Below, piece by piece: positions 25,001-32,677 of a stretch of DNA of 64,000 nt. A model generated the notes under the pieces. The model did not search any database. It was not told the origin of the DNA and saw only the letters and a program-made list of their open reading frames with translations. The DNA comes from an uncultured Prevotellaceae bacterium (GTDB lineage Bacteria; Bacteroidota; Bacteroidia; Bacteroidales; Bacteroidaceae): NCBI GenBank assembly GCA_946185485.1, contig CAMHJQ010000006.1:1-64000 (forward strand). Direction: 5' to 3'. Position 1 is the first letter of the stretch; the number at the start of each line of letters is the position of its first letter. The position numbers were made by a program, and so were the translations under genes.

Positions 25001-26179
25001 GGAGAGACCATGGCCGTTGTCGTCGATGACCATCGAACCGAAGCAGATCTCATCGCGTCCGTCCCAGTCGACATCGACAACGGCGAAGTTATGGTAGCCC
25101 TGTCCGTACCAGGGGCTGCCCGCCGTATTGTTGTTCCAGCGCCAGCGCACGGTCAGCTCATGGGTGTCAGGATTCACGTCGTAGGCTATCATCTTGTGAC
25201 GGGTATAGATGCCGCGAGCCAGGAAGATGCTGGGCTTACGGCCGTCCAGATAGGGAGCACCGAAGAAGTACTTGCTGGAGCGGTGTCCGTAGTCGTCACC
25301 CCAGGCTGCCTCCAAGCTGGTCTCGCCGTTCTCCAGTCGCTTCAGCGGGAACTCGGTCACCACGTAGGGCTTGCCGGTGCTACCCTCGCAATAGACCAAA
25401 AATTCATTGCCGTAATGCGTGAACCACTCTACGCCACCTGTTTTCGGTGTACGGTAGTTGGTCCATGCCGTGCCGTTCTGTCCGTCAGCACCGATGGTGT
25501 ACGTCGTACCGTCAGCCAGATGAATGGTTGAGCCTTCTGCCAGTCGCATCACCGCCTCGGCCTTGCCATCTAAGTCCCAGTCGTAGGCCACGATGTTCTG
25601 TTCGTTGTTCTGGAAGTCTCCCATGTTGGGGCCGCAGTTGACCCACCACAGCACGGTGCCGTCGAGTTTCATCACTTCTAAGATGGTGTATTCGCCGTTG
25701 TTGCCCTCTTTGGGGAAGTTGGCACTCATCTCGTTCTGGTTGTCGAACTTCATCAGAATCTCCAGCTCGCCGTCACCGTCGACATCAGCGCAACAAGCAT
25801 CGTTGGGAACTAGCGTGGAGGTGATTGACGGGGCGTGCTTCGGAGTAATTTCCAAATAGCTATCCGTCCATACTGTAGCCTCCTTGCTGGCAGCCTGCTC
25901 CACGCCGCGTACCACGGCCTTGACCGTATACTTGCTGCCACTCGTGCCAGCAGCATCGGTAAAGTTCGACACGTTCAGCCGTTCGGCAATCTTCACGCCG
26001 TCTCGGTAGAGGTTGTACGTCACGTCGTAGTATTCCTCGCCCATGATGCGCCAGGAGCAATATACACCGTTAGTGGTCTTGATGGCCACTAGACCGCGGT
26101 CCAACGCATCCGTCTTGCGCTGTGCACTGATGCTCAGCGTTGCTATCATCATAATAGCCCATAAAAGCAATCTCTTCAT
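22052..26179 (-). CDS. Giant PL11-like lyase fused to beta-strand (PATR-type) repeats, with C-terminal sorting motif
   Basis: 1375 residues. A signal peptide (MKRLLLWAIMMIATLSISAQ) is followed by a divergent PL11 propeller (about 22-620: LDRGLVAIKTTNGVYCSWR, DVDGDGELEILMKFD, DWDLDGKAEAVMRLA, DVDWDGRDEICFGSM, GDLFGDWREEIIARTKD, CGYNQPPHASYFLG). A long Gly/Asn/Thr-rich region of autotransporter-associated beta-strand repeats spans about 640-1320 (GNTDIWAGTLRFDG, TGDTNLQDGKLIVG, SGKELTKTGNGTLVLNG). The sorting-type tail is GRRLSGKPTTKGLYIKNGKK. Usual PL11 landmarks such as KWDPSN and NIRAGAHY are replaced, so substrate or activity may differ. The repeats probably form a surface beta-helix stalk. 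It starts after an A/T repeat spacer behind the DUF4840 gene and is probably surface-exposed. Confidence 0.85.
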   Translation of the reverse strand: MKRLLLWAIMMIATLSISAQRKTDALDRGLVAIKTTNGVYCSWRIMGEEYYDVTYNLYRDGVKIAERLNVSNFTDAAGTSGSKYTVKAVVRGVEQAASKEATVWTDSYLEITPKHAPSITSTLVPNDACCADVDGDGELEILMKFDNQNEMSANFPKEGNNGEYTILEVMKLDGTVLWWVNCGPNMGDFQNNEQNIVAYDWDLDGKAEAVMRLAEGSTIHLADGTTYTIGADGQNGTAWTNYRTPKTGGVEWFTHYGNEFLVYCEGSTGKPYVVTEFPLKRLENGETSLEAAWGDDYGHRSSKYFFGAPYLDGRKPSIFLARGIYTRHKMIAYDVNPDTHELTVRWRWNNNTAGSPWYGQGYHNFAVVDVDWDGRDEICFGSMVIDDNGHGLSTTGLGHGDAQHHGDFNPYIHGQEIFACNEDRPGNNYRDATTSKIYYRYVAGDDDGRSMMGNFTNDYPGCQGVSSRDPNLIGSVINNPLAGGTKDNITQNFRIYWDGDLCEETQDYSNGKNSAIGIYKYKKGRIDLLTGSMTNNDTKGTPCYQGDLFGDWREEIIARTKDNKIRIYTTTFPTEWRNYTLWHDHQYRNAMVWQMCGYNQPPHASYFLGELEDITQAPPALTTAQRMEVANGGSIGTAMNNQQVLLAETNDMTVSVADGAQPSILFVNTPSWVQGHDNNDHITYDYYTHTLTGGGFAGDMRLVKQGDGTLVLPNVTQFYTGNTDIWAGTLRFDGQMNASPVWLNRHTTLISEGGTFSGGITADYNATIYPGGVEKKGEMYASNLTLNFGSRMVFDVYSDGFADLLKTPKLTIEKKDWQYGPQYATPVFQIVPHYVNGATSLSGLKVMIAAVNEITGAIEDITIEGLDGQKAWLSYEEGQLYLNVAATREATDVVWDGGTDGIWDFDDSENFKTQDGNSSTFVTGDAVTFNDQASATTVQVTGNLSPSSVTFDNNAKNFTLEGTGSIIGNGSLTKKGTGNVTINNVNKYTGDTNLQDGKLIVGSLANNNGTEYGALGGVSNTITLNGGTLANSQTMVTTQPITIASQGNIEVKPGSQLSLNGTISGSGKELTKTGNGTLVLNGKASYGKLTVNQGTAQGGEINAVHQYPSKVVLNGGTLKDPIDIYSYSTNNTNVEVPEGKTATWTLDSRCDYKGKLTGAGTLTVNVTSVRCNMLGNWSQFEGTIKFQNTKTDNYNPSLQWNNSYGLGKATVTGTFHNDGKDVTIGTLIDKAVITGTGRTTVSHLDLNISKVKGTITHSYIEVEHTLILNGDINITLKGTLSNGDRIQLWKVGSLQASNVTLNLPTLPAGLYWDTSDLLKAEGILRVTNVPTSINVVSDGGNKKSVIWYTLNGRRLSGKPTTKGLYIKNGKKIIIK

Positions 26180-26187
26180 CTCGTATC

Positions 26188-26228
26188 TTTTATTTTTTAT
26201 TTTATATTTTTTTATTTAGCGAAGCGCT
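26188..26228. repeat. A/T-rich array plus AGCGAAGCGCT palindrome in the DUF4840 / PL11-like spacer
   Basis: TTTTATTTTTTATTTTATAT-type A/T run to 26218, then the palindrome AGCGAAGCGCT (26218-26228), which overlaps the TAG stop of the DUF4840 gene. Same architecture as the copies at 7323-7362 and 8535-8606, with a different palindrome. Confidence 0.65.
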
Positions 26229-26766
26229 ATTCCTTCTTGGCGTTGTCAACGTAATAGTTCACCCCCTGGTTCACCATGTCGTATTGGATGCCGTCACAGT
26301 TCAACTGTGTCACGTTCATCGTCATCGACAGTTCGTTGTAGGTCGTATTCGCATATAACACGCCTTCCATCAACGCATTCACCGCATAGCTCTTGTTGCC
26401 GACTTTCACCGTAAACACCAAGTCCGTCGGTTCTGGTTTCAGATAGGCATTGCCGCCCGTGACGGCCATCTGGTCGATGGATGCTGTGAACACGACGCTT
26501 CCAGCTGATTTCTCAGCCTCGTCCAATGCTGCGTCCGTAAAGATCCGTTCCAGGATAGGTCGCACTGGTAGATACTTCACCGTCAGATTGTTGTCGATGG
26601 TCAAGTATGTCTTCTGGGGAATATTATTGACCATGATATTTCCCATATAGGTTCCTTTGATGGTGTTATATAGTTGTTGGGCATTACCCTCGTTCATCTC
26701 TGTCACCGTATTGTCCGAACAACCGTAACAGCACACCAGTGCTAAAAAGAATAGTAGCTTTTTCAT
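26227..26766 (-). CDS. DUF4840-type lipoprotein
   Basis: 179 residues. The signal peptide ends with a lipobox at about Cys16 (LVCCYGCSDN), so a lipoprotein of the cell envelope is expected. The body resembles the DUF4840 family of small Bacteroidales lipoproteins (YNTIKGTYMGNIMVNN, YLPVRPILERIF, LVFTVKVGNKSYAVNALMEGVLYANTTY), whose function is unknown. It has its own near-perfect promoter and is the first gene of a unit continuing into the PL11-like, PL11, GH43 and GH115 genes. A role in holding glycans or lyases at the surface is possible but not shown by the sequence. Confidence 0.75.
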   Translation of the reverse strand: MKKLLFFLALVCCYGCSDNTVTEMNEGNAQQLYNTIKGTYMGNIMVNNIPQKTYLTIDNNLTVKYLPVRPILERIFTDAALDEAEKSAGSVVFTASIDQMAVTGGNAYLKPEPTDLVFTVKVGNKSYAVNALMEGVLYANTTYNELSMTMNVTQLNCDGIQYDMVNQGVNYYVDNAKKE

Positions 26767-26788
26767 TGTTGTAGTTTGATTTTGTCTG

Positions 26789-26819
26789 CAAAGTTACAAA
26801 TAAGTGAGTAAAATGCAAA
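26789..26819 (-). promoter_or_regulatory. Promoter of the DUF4840-PL11-PL11-GH43-GH115 unit
   Basis: On the minus strand TTTG (26819-26816), exactly 19 bases, then TAACTTTG (26796-26789): a full match to TTTG-N19-TAnnTTTG. The ATG lies about 22 bases downstream. The stretch 26820-26913 shows no gene. Confidence 0.8.
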
Positions 26820-26913
26820 AGGAAAACTTGTTTTTCTTTTCATTTTCGAACGCCAGTAACTTCTCGTGTTGCGAAAAGTTACGAACTATTTCGGAAAAGT
26901 CCAAATATTGCGG

Positions 26914-26953
26914 CAAAAAAGAAATCCCCACAGCCTTTGTGACTGTGGGGATT
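26914..26953 (-). terminator. Rho-independent terminator after the PL9 gene
   Basis: Perfect 11-bp stem AATCCCCACAG / CTGTGGGGATT (26923-26933, 26943-26953) with a 9-base loop, followed on the minus strand by TTCTTTTTT. It lies beyond the tandem duplication that trails the PL9 stop. Confidence 0.85.
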
Positions 26954-26980
26954 GATATAGTGTGATAGATGAATTATCTT

Positions 26981-27122
26981 ACCACAAACTTGAACTTTGT
27001 TCAGTTTGTTCACGTTCGGAAATGAGTGCAAGCTCTCATTTCGCTCACTTAACCACAAACTTGAACTTTGTTCAGTTTGTTCACGTTCGGAAATGAGTGC
27101 AAGCTCTCATTTCGCTCACTTA
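26981..27122. repeat. Two tandem 71-bp copies extending from the PL9 3' end
   Basis: Units 26981-27051 and 27052-27122 are identical, and the PL9 stop region begins a third partial copy. Each unit carries an 8-bp inverted repeat (GAAATGAG / CTCATTTC) and begins with ACCACAAACTT, the complement of the codons for KFVVK plus stop. The array looks like repeated duplication of a gene end together with a hairpin. Confidence 0.85.
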
Positions 27123-28594
27123 ACCACAAACTTCTTACCCTGCTTGATGTAGATACCCTTCGTCAGACCATTAGCGGACACCCGCATGCCTGCGAGGTTA
27201 CAGATGAGGGCATCAGGCTGGTTCGGCTGATTATTAACAATGGGGATGGATGTCTCTGAGCTGGCTGTAGCCCATCCTAAGTTGCGCTCTGCCAGAACGG
27301 AACCAGCCTTGGCACGCATAAAATTCATTTCGGGTAAATTGCCTTCAGCATCGCGCTTGGCAAAGAGGGTGGAGGCATCGGTGGAAACAAACATGTCTGC
27401 TGTCACGGAGACTGCGGACTCTGCCGGTGCAAAGGTGTTGTTCTCAAGGATACACTGTACAGCATCACAATTGATCAAATGACCTCCCTTTGACGCATCG
27501 GTAAAAGTGAACGACACGTTGTTTCTCAGAATATGGCCGTAACCTGGAACATCGACATTCTCTTCATTTGACTTGCGGTTTACCATATTATAGTTGGATC
27601 GGTTAAACCACGAGGAGTTGTATTCCCAGCAGCAGCCGCCCAAATGGTGGTTGGAATAGAGCCCGTGCGACTTGTTACGGAAAGCCACGCAGTGGTGGAT
27701 ATAGTTTTGTGGACATACTGCAGGGCATTTCGTAGTACCTGCATTCATGCCATAGCCGCCAGCCTTGAAACCATTACCGTCGCCAGCAGACTGGAATGTT
27801 GTGGTGTTTCTGGAATCGGTGGTGGGACGGTAGCCGTTATAGAATGCCCAGCAATGGTCTATCTCGACGGGAGCCAGATTGTTGATCAAGTCAAAGCCAT
27901 CATCGCTGTTACGCCATGCACGACAATAGCGTATGGCATTGTCCGTATCAGTGGTATGTTGTACATGGAAGCCGAAACCGTCTACATTACCTCCATAGTC
28001 ACCCTCGCTATAGTTGTCGTAGTTGTTATAGGCGTCGCAATTGATGACTAGATTGTTTCTACCTGTAGTCTGATAATAGCCGATGGCCATTCCATCGTGC
28101 ATGGCAATGTTCTCAACAATACAGAAGGAGCCTTTGCGAGCCGAGATGCACTCCGACTGGGTGTGTCCTTTGATGCGCACAGGAACACCAATGATGTCGA
28201 AATTGCAAAGGTGCAGATAGTTGGCGCCCAGATAGAATGCCGAAAAACGATACTTACCATCCAACTGCATACCGCTGAAGTCAAATACGGGACGCTCGCC
28301 AGGGTATCCCATGACACAGGTTCTCTTAGAAGTCGTCCCGGCTTTCTCCAATGCAAAGACATAAGCGTACGTGTTGTCTTTCTTCATCACTTGGTCATCG
28401 GTTATCATATAAGTGCCACCTCTGAAGCAGATGGTATCGCCAGAGGAGATTTTCTTATATGCAGCAGGCAGCGTTGCCATTGGTTGGTCGATGGTTCCTG
28501 CAGCACTGTCACTACCGTCGGTAGCGACATAGACAACATTGGCTTGCATGGTGGCGACCGTCATCAAGGCCAGGAAGATCAATAATTTTTTCAT
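27116..28594 (-). CDS. PL9 pectate / rhamnogalacturonan lyase with C-terminal sorting motif
   Basis: 492 residues with signal peptide MKKLLIFLALMTVATMQA. PL9 lyases are right-handed parallel beta-helices using calcium and a catalytic lysine. The calcium site is visible in NVDGFGFH and RNSDDGFDL, and the expected catalytic Lys277 lies in GDGNGFKAGG. HHCVAFRNKSHGLYSNHH is the conserved next rung. A C-terminal tail (MRVSANGLTKGIYIKQGKKF) matches the sorting-type tails of three neighbours. It probably cuts homogalacturonan or rhamnogalacturonan at the surface. It starts just after the terminator of the 726-residue gene. No clear promoter was found in the 81-base gap, so partial read-through may drive it. 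Confidence 0.9.
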   Translation of the reverse strand: MKKLLIFLALMTVATMQANVVYVATDGSDSAAGTIDQPMATLPAAYKKISSGDTICFRGGTYMITDDQVMKKDNTYAYVFALEKAGTTSKRTCVMGYPGERPVFDFSGMQLDGKYRFSAFYLGANYLHLCNFDIIGVPVRIKGHTQSECISARKGSFCIVENIAMHDGMAIGYYQTTGRNNLVINCDAYNNYDNYSEGDYGGNVDGFGFHVQHTTDTDNAIRYCRAWRNSDDGFDLINNLAPVEIDHCWAFYNGYRPTTDSRNTTTFQSAGDGNGFKAGGYGMNAGTTKCPAVCPQNYIHHCVAFRNKSHGLYSNHHLGGCCWEYNSSWFNRSNYNMVNRKSNEENVDVPGYGHILRNNVSFTFTDASKGGHLINCDAVQCILENNTFAPAESAVSVTADMFVSTDASTLFAKRDAEGNLPEMNFMRAKAGSVLAERNLGWATASSETSIPIVNNQPNQPDALICNLAGMRVSANGLTKGIYIKQGKKFVVK

Positions 28595-28617
28595 AGGATG
28601 GCTTGCTTTATGATGTT

Positions 28618-28654
28618 AAAAAATCCCCACGCACAATTTTTCTGTGCGTGGGGA
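28618..28654 (-). terminator. Rho-independent terminator after the 726-residue surface protein gene
   Basis: 12-bp perfect stem TCCCCACGCACA / TGTGCGTGGGGA (28624-28635, 28643-28654), 7-base loop, then six T on the minus strand (28623-28618). Confidence 0.88.
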
Positions 28655-28675
28655 ATATAATAGGGTTTCACGCTA

Positions 28676-30856
28676 TTAGCGAACCACAAACTTCTTGCCC
28701 TGCTTGATGTAGATACCCTTCTTCAGAGTAGTTACCTGAACACCATTCAGGTTGTAGATAGGAGCGTTGTGGTCAGAAACGATTTGGTTGTAAGGCAGCG
28801 TCTCGATGCCAGAAGGATTCTTGGCCTTGAAGATATCGATGCGAGTGAGAGCTGTGTCAATACGATAGAGACCGAAAATATCGGTTCCCTTCAGAACGAG
28901 AGCCTGACCATCCTTAGCAGCAGAACCATTAATCTGCTGGTTAGCATTTGCAACAGCAGTACCCAGGTTCATAGCCAGATACTGAGTCTTACCTTCAGCG
29001 GGTTTAGTTCCCACAGGGAATACGGGGTGCTCAGAAGTGGAACCATAATCGCAAATCAGGTAGACCATATAGAAGTCGTTATCTGTCAAGCCGTCGATGC
29101 CGATGTTACCAACAGCATAGTTGATAGAGGTGCCATCGTCAGTCTTTGTACCTGTGTTAATCAAACCGATGTTGTAGTTCACCTTCAGACCTGCTACGTC
29201 GCTACCGTCAGCAACACTCTCGTCAGCCTGACCGGTGTACCAAGTATACATAGGAGCAAAGATGGTTGTAGCAACTTCCTTGGTGAGGGTAGAGGGCTTC
29301 AGATAGAAGCGACGGATAGGCTCAACAATCTCACTGGCATTCTCGGGACCATAGACTACATAAGTGTCAGACTTTGGTGTGCCATCTTCGTTGAATTCAC
29401 CATTCTCGATACCGAACCACAGGCGCTTTCGGCCAGTCCAGTTGGTTTCACCTTTCGTATCGGAAGACTGTAACGGATCAATCTCAGTAAAGCCCTTAGC
29501 AATCAAATCGGCCTCACTCAAATGCTGGAGGTCAATAGTCTGGTCAATAGCGAAATCAGTGTTATTCTCAAATGTTACGGATGTCTCGCCAAAACCATAG
29601 GCGTGAGTAGTAACAGTCAGGGTTCCCTGTGCTTCTGCTGCATAGACAGCACCGCTGGCAACCTCACCGTTAGACTTGTCGCCATTGCTGTATTCCCATG
29701 TGAGTGTGATTTGGGGCTGTGTGGGAACAGTAGAATTATCAACGGTCATCTTCAAAGACTTTCCATAGCCTTCGCTAACCTTGATGATTTCAATTGCAGC
29801 GGCAGGCAGAGGAATAATCTCAGCAACAACGTCATAAGTTACGTGCTCAGAAGTAGCCGTACCAGCCTCGGTCCAAACCTCCAGTGTACCTGTAGTCTCA
29901 GTGATATATCTGTAGGGGCTATCCACAGCAGTGTCCTCACCGCCTTCGGTCTTCTTGACGTGCAGAATCTCGCCTTCCTCGAAATAGATGTCGAAAGTAC
30001 GCTTCTTCTGGTCAACCTCTACAAGAGAGATGGTCGGCGTGTTGGCATAGTCGCCCTCCGTGATAGCCTGGACCTTTACCTCGTCGATGTCGGCAACACT
30101 ATTGCGGCGACCCAGCAGTACGTTCAGACCCTTGACAAAAGGATCGCAGTTGTCAGCCAGCTTGGTCGTACCAGACTTCACCTCGGCACCCTCCAGCTCA
30201 GAAATCTTCCAAGAAGTCTCTTTCGTCTCGGTATTGACGGTCACTTCGATGTCGTACCACATACCTTCAGCCAGTGTGATAGTGGCATTGGTGGTGTCGC
30301 GGTTTACAACGAATTCAAAAGCATGGCTGCTAACATCCTGGTTGTCTGTCCAATAAGGGTTGGTGTCAGAGTAAGCGCCCTTCAGCTGAGTGATAGCAAA
30401 GAGGCAAAGTGAGTCAGCAGTCGTGTACTGGCCATTGTTGATAAAATAGCCCTTAGACTTCAGATTGCTGTCCCAGTTACCACCCAACAATGCAAGCTCA
30501 GTAGAGAACTGAACGTCCTGAGGCTTTGCGGCATCGTTAGGATTGCGAACGAGACCCCACTGGAACTTCACGGTGTACTCTTTGACATTCTGACCTTCAA
30601 AGATACCAGTTTCTCTTCCGTAGTTGAAGTCTAGGACTGCGTTACGGTTGTTGTTAGCACCGAGGCTAAAGCGGAACCAATTACCCCACTCGGTAGACTG
30701 AATAGACATACCGCCAGCGAGGTTTGGAGATTTCCAACCTGCATCGGTAGCGTTGCCTGCTGCCTCAAAATCCTGCTTGTACAGGTTCTTTGTACCGGCT
30801 GTTGCAATCATCGTAGAAGCAAACAGCGCAGCGAAAAGGAGATAAAATTTTCTCAT
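28676..30856 (-). CDS. Unknown exported surface protein in the glycan-binding-protein position
   Basis: 726 residues not assigned to a named family. A signal peptide (MRKFYLLFAALFASTMIATA) has no lipobox. An N-terminal lectin-like beta-sandwich (about 22-270: YKQDFEAAGNATDAGWKSPN, WFRFSLGANNNRNAVLDF, GMWYDIEVTVN, VLLGRRNSVADIDEVKV) is followed by two or more Ig/FN3-like strands-rich domains (275-440). An unknown beta domain (450-660) comes next, with a sorting-type tail (IYNLNGVQV ... KGIYIKQGKKFVVR). It follows the second susD with its own promoter and terminator, where Bacteroidales loci usually keep a surface glycan-binding protein. Binding of pectic glycan is therefore a reasonable guess. 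A new type of binding protein or polysaccharide-degrading enzyme cannot be excluded. Confidence 0.6.
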   Translation of the reverse strand: MRKFYLLFAALFASTMIATAGTKNLYKQDFEAAGNATDAGWKSPNLAGGMSIQSTEWGNWFRFSLGANNNRNAVLDFNYGRETGIFEGQNVKEYTVKFQWGLVRNPNDAAKPQDVQFSTELALLGGNWDSNLKSKGYFINNGQYTTADSLCLFAITQLKGAYSDTNPYWTDNQDVSSHAFEFVVNRDTTNATITLAEGMWYDIEVTVNTETKETSWKISELEGAEVKSGTTKLADNCDPFVKGLNVLLGRRNSVADIDEVKVQAITEGDYANTPTISLVEVDQKKRTFDIYFEEGEILHVKKTEGGEDTAVDSPYRYITETTGTLEVWTEAGTATSEHVTYDVVAEIIPLPAAAIEIIKVSEGYGKSLKMTVDNSTVPTQPQITLTWEYSNGDKSNGEVASGAVYAAEAQGTLTVTTHAYGFGETSVTFENNTDFAIDQTIDLQHLSEADLIAKGFTEIDPLQSSDTKGETNWTGRKRLWFGIENGEFNEDGTPKSDTYVVYGPENASEIVEPIRRFYLKPSTLTKEVATTIFAPMYTWYTGQADESVADGSDVAGLKVNYNIGLINTGTKTDDGTSINYAVGNIGIDGLTDNDFYMVYLICDYGSTSEHPVFPVGTKPAEGKTQYLAMNLGTAVANANQQINGSAAKDGQALVLKGTDIFGLYRIDTALTRIDIFKAKNPSGIETLPYNQIVSDHNAPIYNLNGVQVTTLKKGIYIKQGKKFVVR

Positions 30857-30909
30857 AATAAAATTGGTTTTTGTTAGTAATATAAAAAGTTGTAAAGTCT
30901 ATTTGTTTG

Positions 30910-30940
30910 CAAAGTTAGGAAAAAAATGCTAAAGCGCAAA
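30910..30940 (-). promoter_or_regulatory. Promoter of the 726-residue surface protein gene
   Basis: On the minus strand TTTG (30940-30937), exactly 19 bases, TAACTTTG (30917-30910): full consensus. The ATG lies about 53 bases downstream. Confidence 0.82.
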
Positions 30941-30969
30941 TAATCCTTCGTTTTTTTACTTTTTTTAAA

Positions 30970-30999
30970 TGTAGGCAGGACACTCATGCCCTGCCCACA
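30970..30999 (-). terminator. Hairpin after the second susD, possible terminator
   Basis: 10-bp stem TGTAGGCAGG / CCTGCCCACA with one G-T pair, 10-base loop, directly after the susD stop at 31010. On the minus strand it is followed by TTTAAAAAAAG rather than a clean T run, so termination may be partial. Confidence 0.5.
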
Positions 31000-31009
31000 T
31001 GATGATGGT

Positions 31010-32677
31010 TTACCAGCCGGGATTCTGGGTCAGAATGTTGCCAGACTTCATGATCTCGCTCTGCGGAATGGGGAAGAGGTTCATCTTCGACTCATCCCAC
31101 TGGCGGTTCTGGACAACGGTCTTCGTCTCAGTGAATGTGCCGTCGGCATTCTTCGTAATCTGCACACCGTAGATGGTCTTGAAGTATTTCTCGCCTTCCT
31201 TCCAACGACGGACGTCGAAGAAGCGATGACCCTCGAAGGCCAGCTCGACGAAGCGCTCGTTCTCGAGTTTCGCCTTGAAGTCGGCTGCACTCAGATCCTT
31301 GGCAATATTGGCCAGACCGGCGCGCTTACGTACTACGTTGATGGCAGCCTCGGGAGTCATGGAGAATCCTGTAGCGGCTGAATAGCCACTGCCTGAGAGG
31401 TTAAGCATGGCTTCGGCATAGTTCAGGTAGAACTCAGCCAGACGGAAGGTCACCCACACGTGCTTGCAGGTGTTGGCACCGTTACCGGCAATCTGTACCG
31501 ACTCCGTAACGTACTTCTTCAGATAGTAGCCCGTAGGAGTGGCGTATGTGTTGGGCAGACCATTGACACCGCCGACGAAGGTCTCCAGCGGCTGGGTGTT
31601 GGCATTGGGCCAAGAGTCGCCATTGCAGGCCACGGTCTCGGCAAAGCGCTTGTCGCCTTTCTCGTATGCCTCCACAAGGTTCTGCGAGGGGCAGTTGCCA
31701 CCGCCACCACCGGCACCGGCTCCTGAGATGCCTACGGGGAAGTTGTTGGTCTCGAAGGTGCGGTTCTCGGTCGGCATACGGCGTCCGAAGATGATTTCGC
31801 CTACAGCATTGGCATCGCTCCAGTTGGTGTTGCCGATGAAGAGTCCCTTGTAGTCGCTGGACAGCTTCATGCCACGGGCAACGCAGGCGTCAATGACAGC
31901 CTTGTTGGCCTCGGCAGCCTTGCGCCAGAGCTCCTGGTTGTTGTCAGGATTGAACAGCGGGCTGGCATGATAGAGGGCAGCGCGGGCACGCAGGGCCAGC
32001 ACAGCCAGGTTGTTGGCACGTCCGTTGTTAGCGGGTGTCATAGCCAGGTCACCCAGGTCACCATAGTCCTTGGTGATGGTGTCCTTGATGGCCACACACT
32101 CGTCGTCGATGAACTTGAAAATCTCCTCAGCCGTAGCACGGGGCTGTACGTTAGCCTCGTCGGCAGGCAGGTTCTTCGTAATCAGGGGCACACCACCATA
32201 CTGGCGCACCAGCAGGAAGTAGAAGTAGGCGCGTGCCCAGCGGGCCTCCCACTGGTAGTTGTTGTACTGGTACATCTCTGCTTTGAAGTTCTTGTCGAGC
32301 TTATAGTCGTCGAACGTCAGACCGGTGAACTCGTCCAGGAACAGGTTGCAGTAGGCAATGCCGTGATAGCAGGTGGTCCAGATGGAACTATTGGCATTGG
32401 TGGGGCTCCATGCTCCATTGAAGAAACTCTCGATGGAGTTGCCGTCGTGTGAGTAGACAGCCTCGTCGGTAGCCGATGCGAGCGTGGCACCATTGTAGTT
32501 GCCGAAGTCGGAGTCGAGGTCGGCATAGATGGTTGACAGGAAACCACCGGCACGCTCAAACTTCTTCTGCATATAAGCCGTGTCGTAGATGCTGAACTCC
32601 TTGTAGTCCATTTGCTCGCTGCAAGACGAGAATGCCAGAACGGCCAGTGCACTTAAAAATATATTTTTCAGTTTCAT
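31010..32677 (-). CDS. SusD-like outer-membrane glycan-binding lipoprotein (second pair)
   Basis: About 555 residues from the ATG at 32677. An in-frame TTG nine bases upstream lies in the spacer repeat and is less likely. Signal peptide with lipobox at Cys19 (VLAFSSCSEQ). SusD/RagB features: TPR-like helices with WEARWARAYFYFLLVRQYGGVPLI, NNGRANNLAVLALRARAALYHASPLFNPD, and the C-terminal LENERFVELAFEGHRFFDVRRWKEGE with FPIPQSEI ... LTQNPGW. SusD proteins cap the SusC barrel and bind oligosaccharide at the surface. It follows its SusC partner across 33 bases of heptamer repeat. Confidence 0.95.
   Translation of the reverse strand: MKLKNIFLSALAVLAFSSCSEQMDYKEFSIYDTAYMQKKFERAGGFLSTIYADLDSDFGNYNGATLASATDEAVYSHDGNSIESFFNGAWSPTNANSSIWTTCYHGIAYCNLFLDEFTGLTFDDYKLDKNFKAEMYQYNNYQWEARWARAYFYFLLVRQYGGVPLITKNLPADEANVQPRATAEEIFKFIDDECVAIKDTITKDYGDLGDLAMTPANNGRANNLAVLALRARAALYHASPLFNPDNNQELWRKAAEANKAVIDACVARGMKLSSDYKGLFIGNTNWSDANAVGEIIFGRRMPTENRTFETNNFPVGISGAGAGGGGGNCPSQNLVEAYEKGDKRFAETVACNGDSWPNANTQPLETFVGGVNGLPNTYATPTGYYLKKYVTESVQIAGNGANTCKHVWVTFRLAEFYLNYAEAMLNLSGSGYSAATGFSMTPEAAINVVRKRAGLANIAKDLSAADFKAKLENERFVELAFEGHRFFDVRRWKEGEKYFKTIYGVQITKNADGTFTETKTVVQNRQWDESKMNLFPIPQSEIMKSGNILTQNPGW

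Noticed and set aside
22052..26179. Type V autotransporter reading of the 1375-residue protein
   Set aside because: There is no C-terminal membrane barrel. The chain ends in the sorting-type tail instead.
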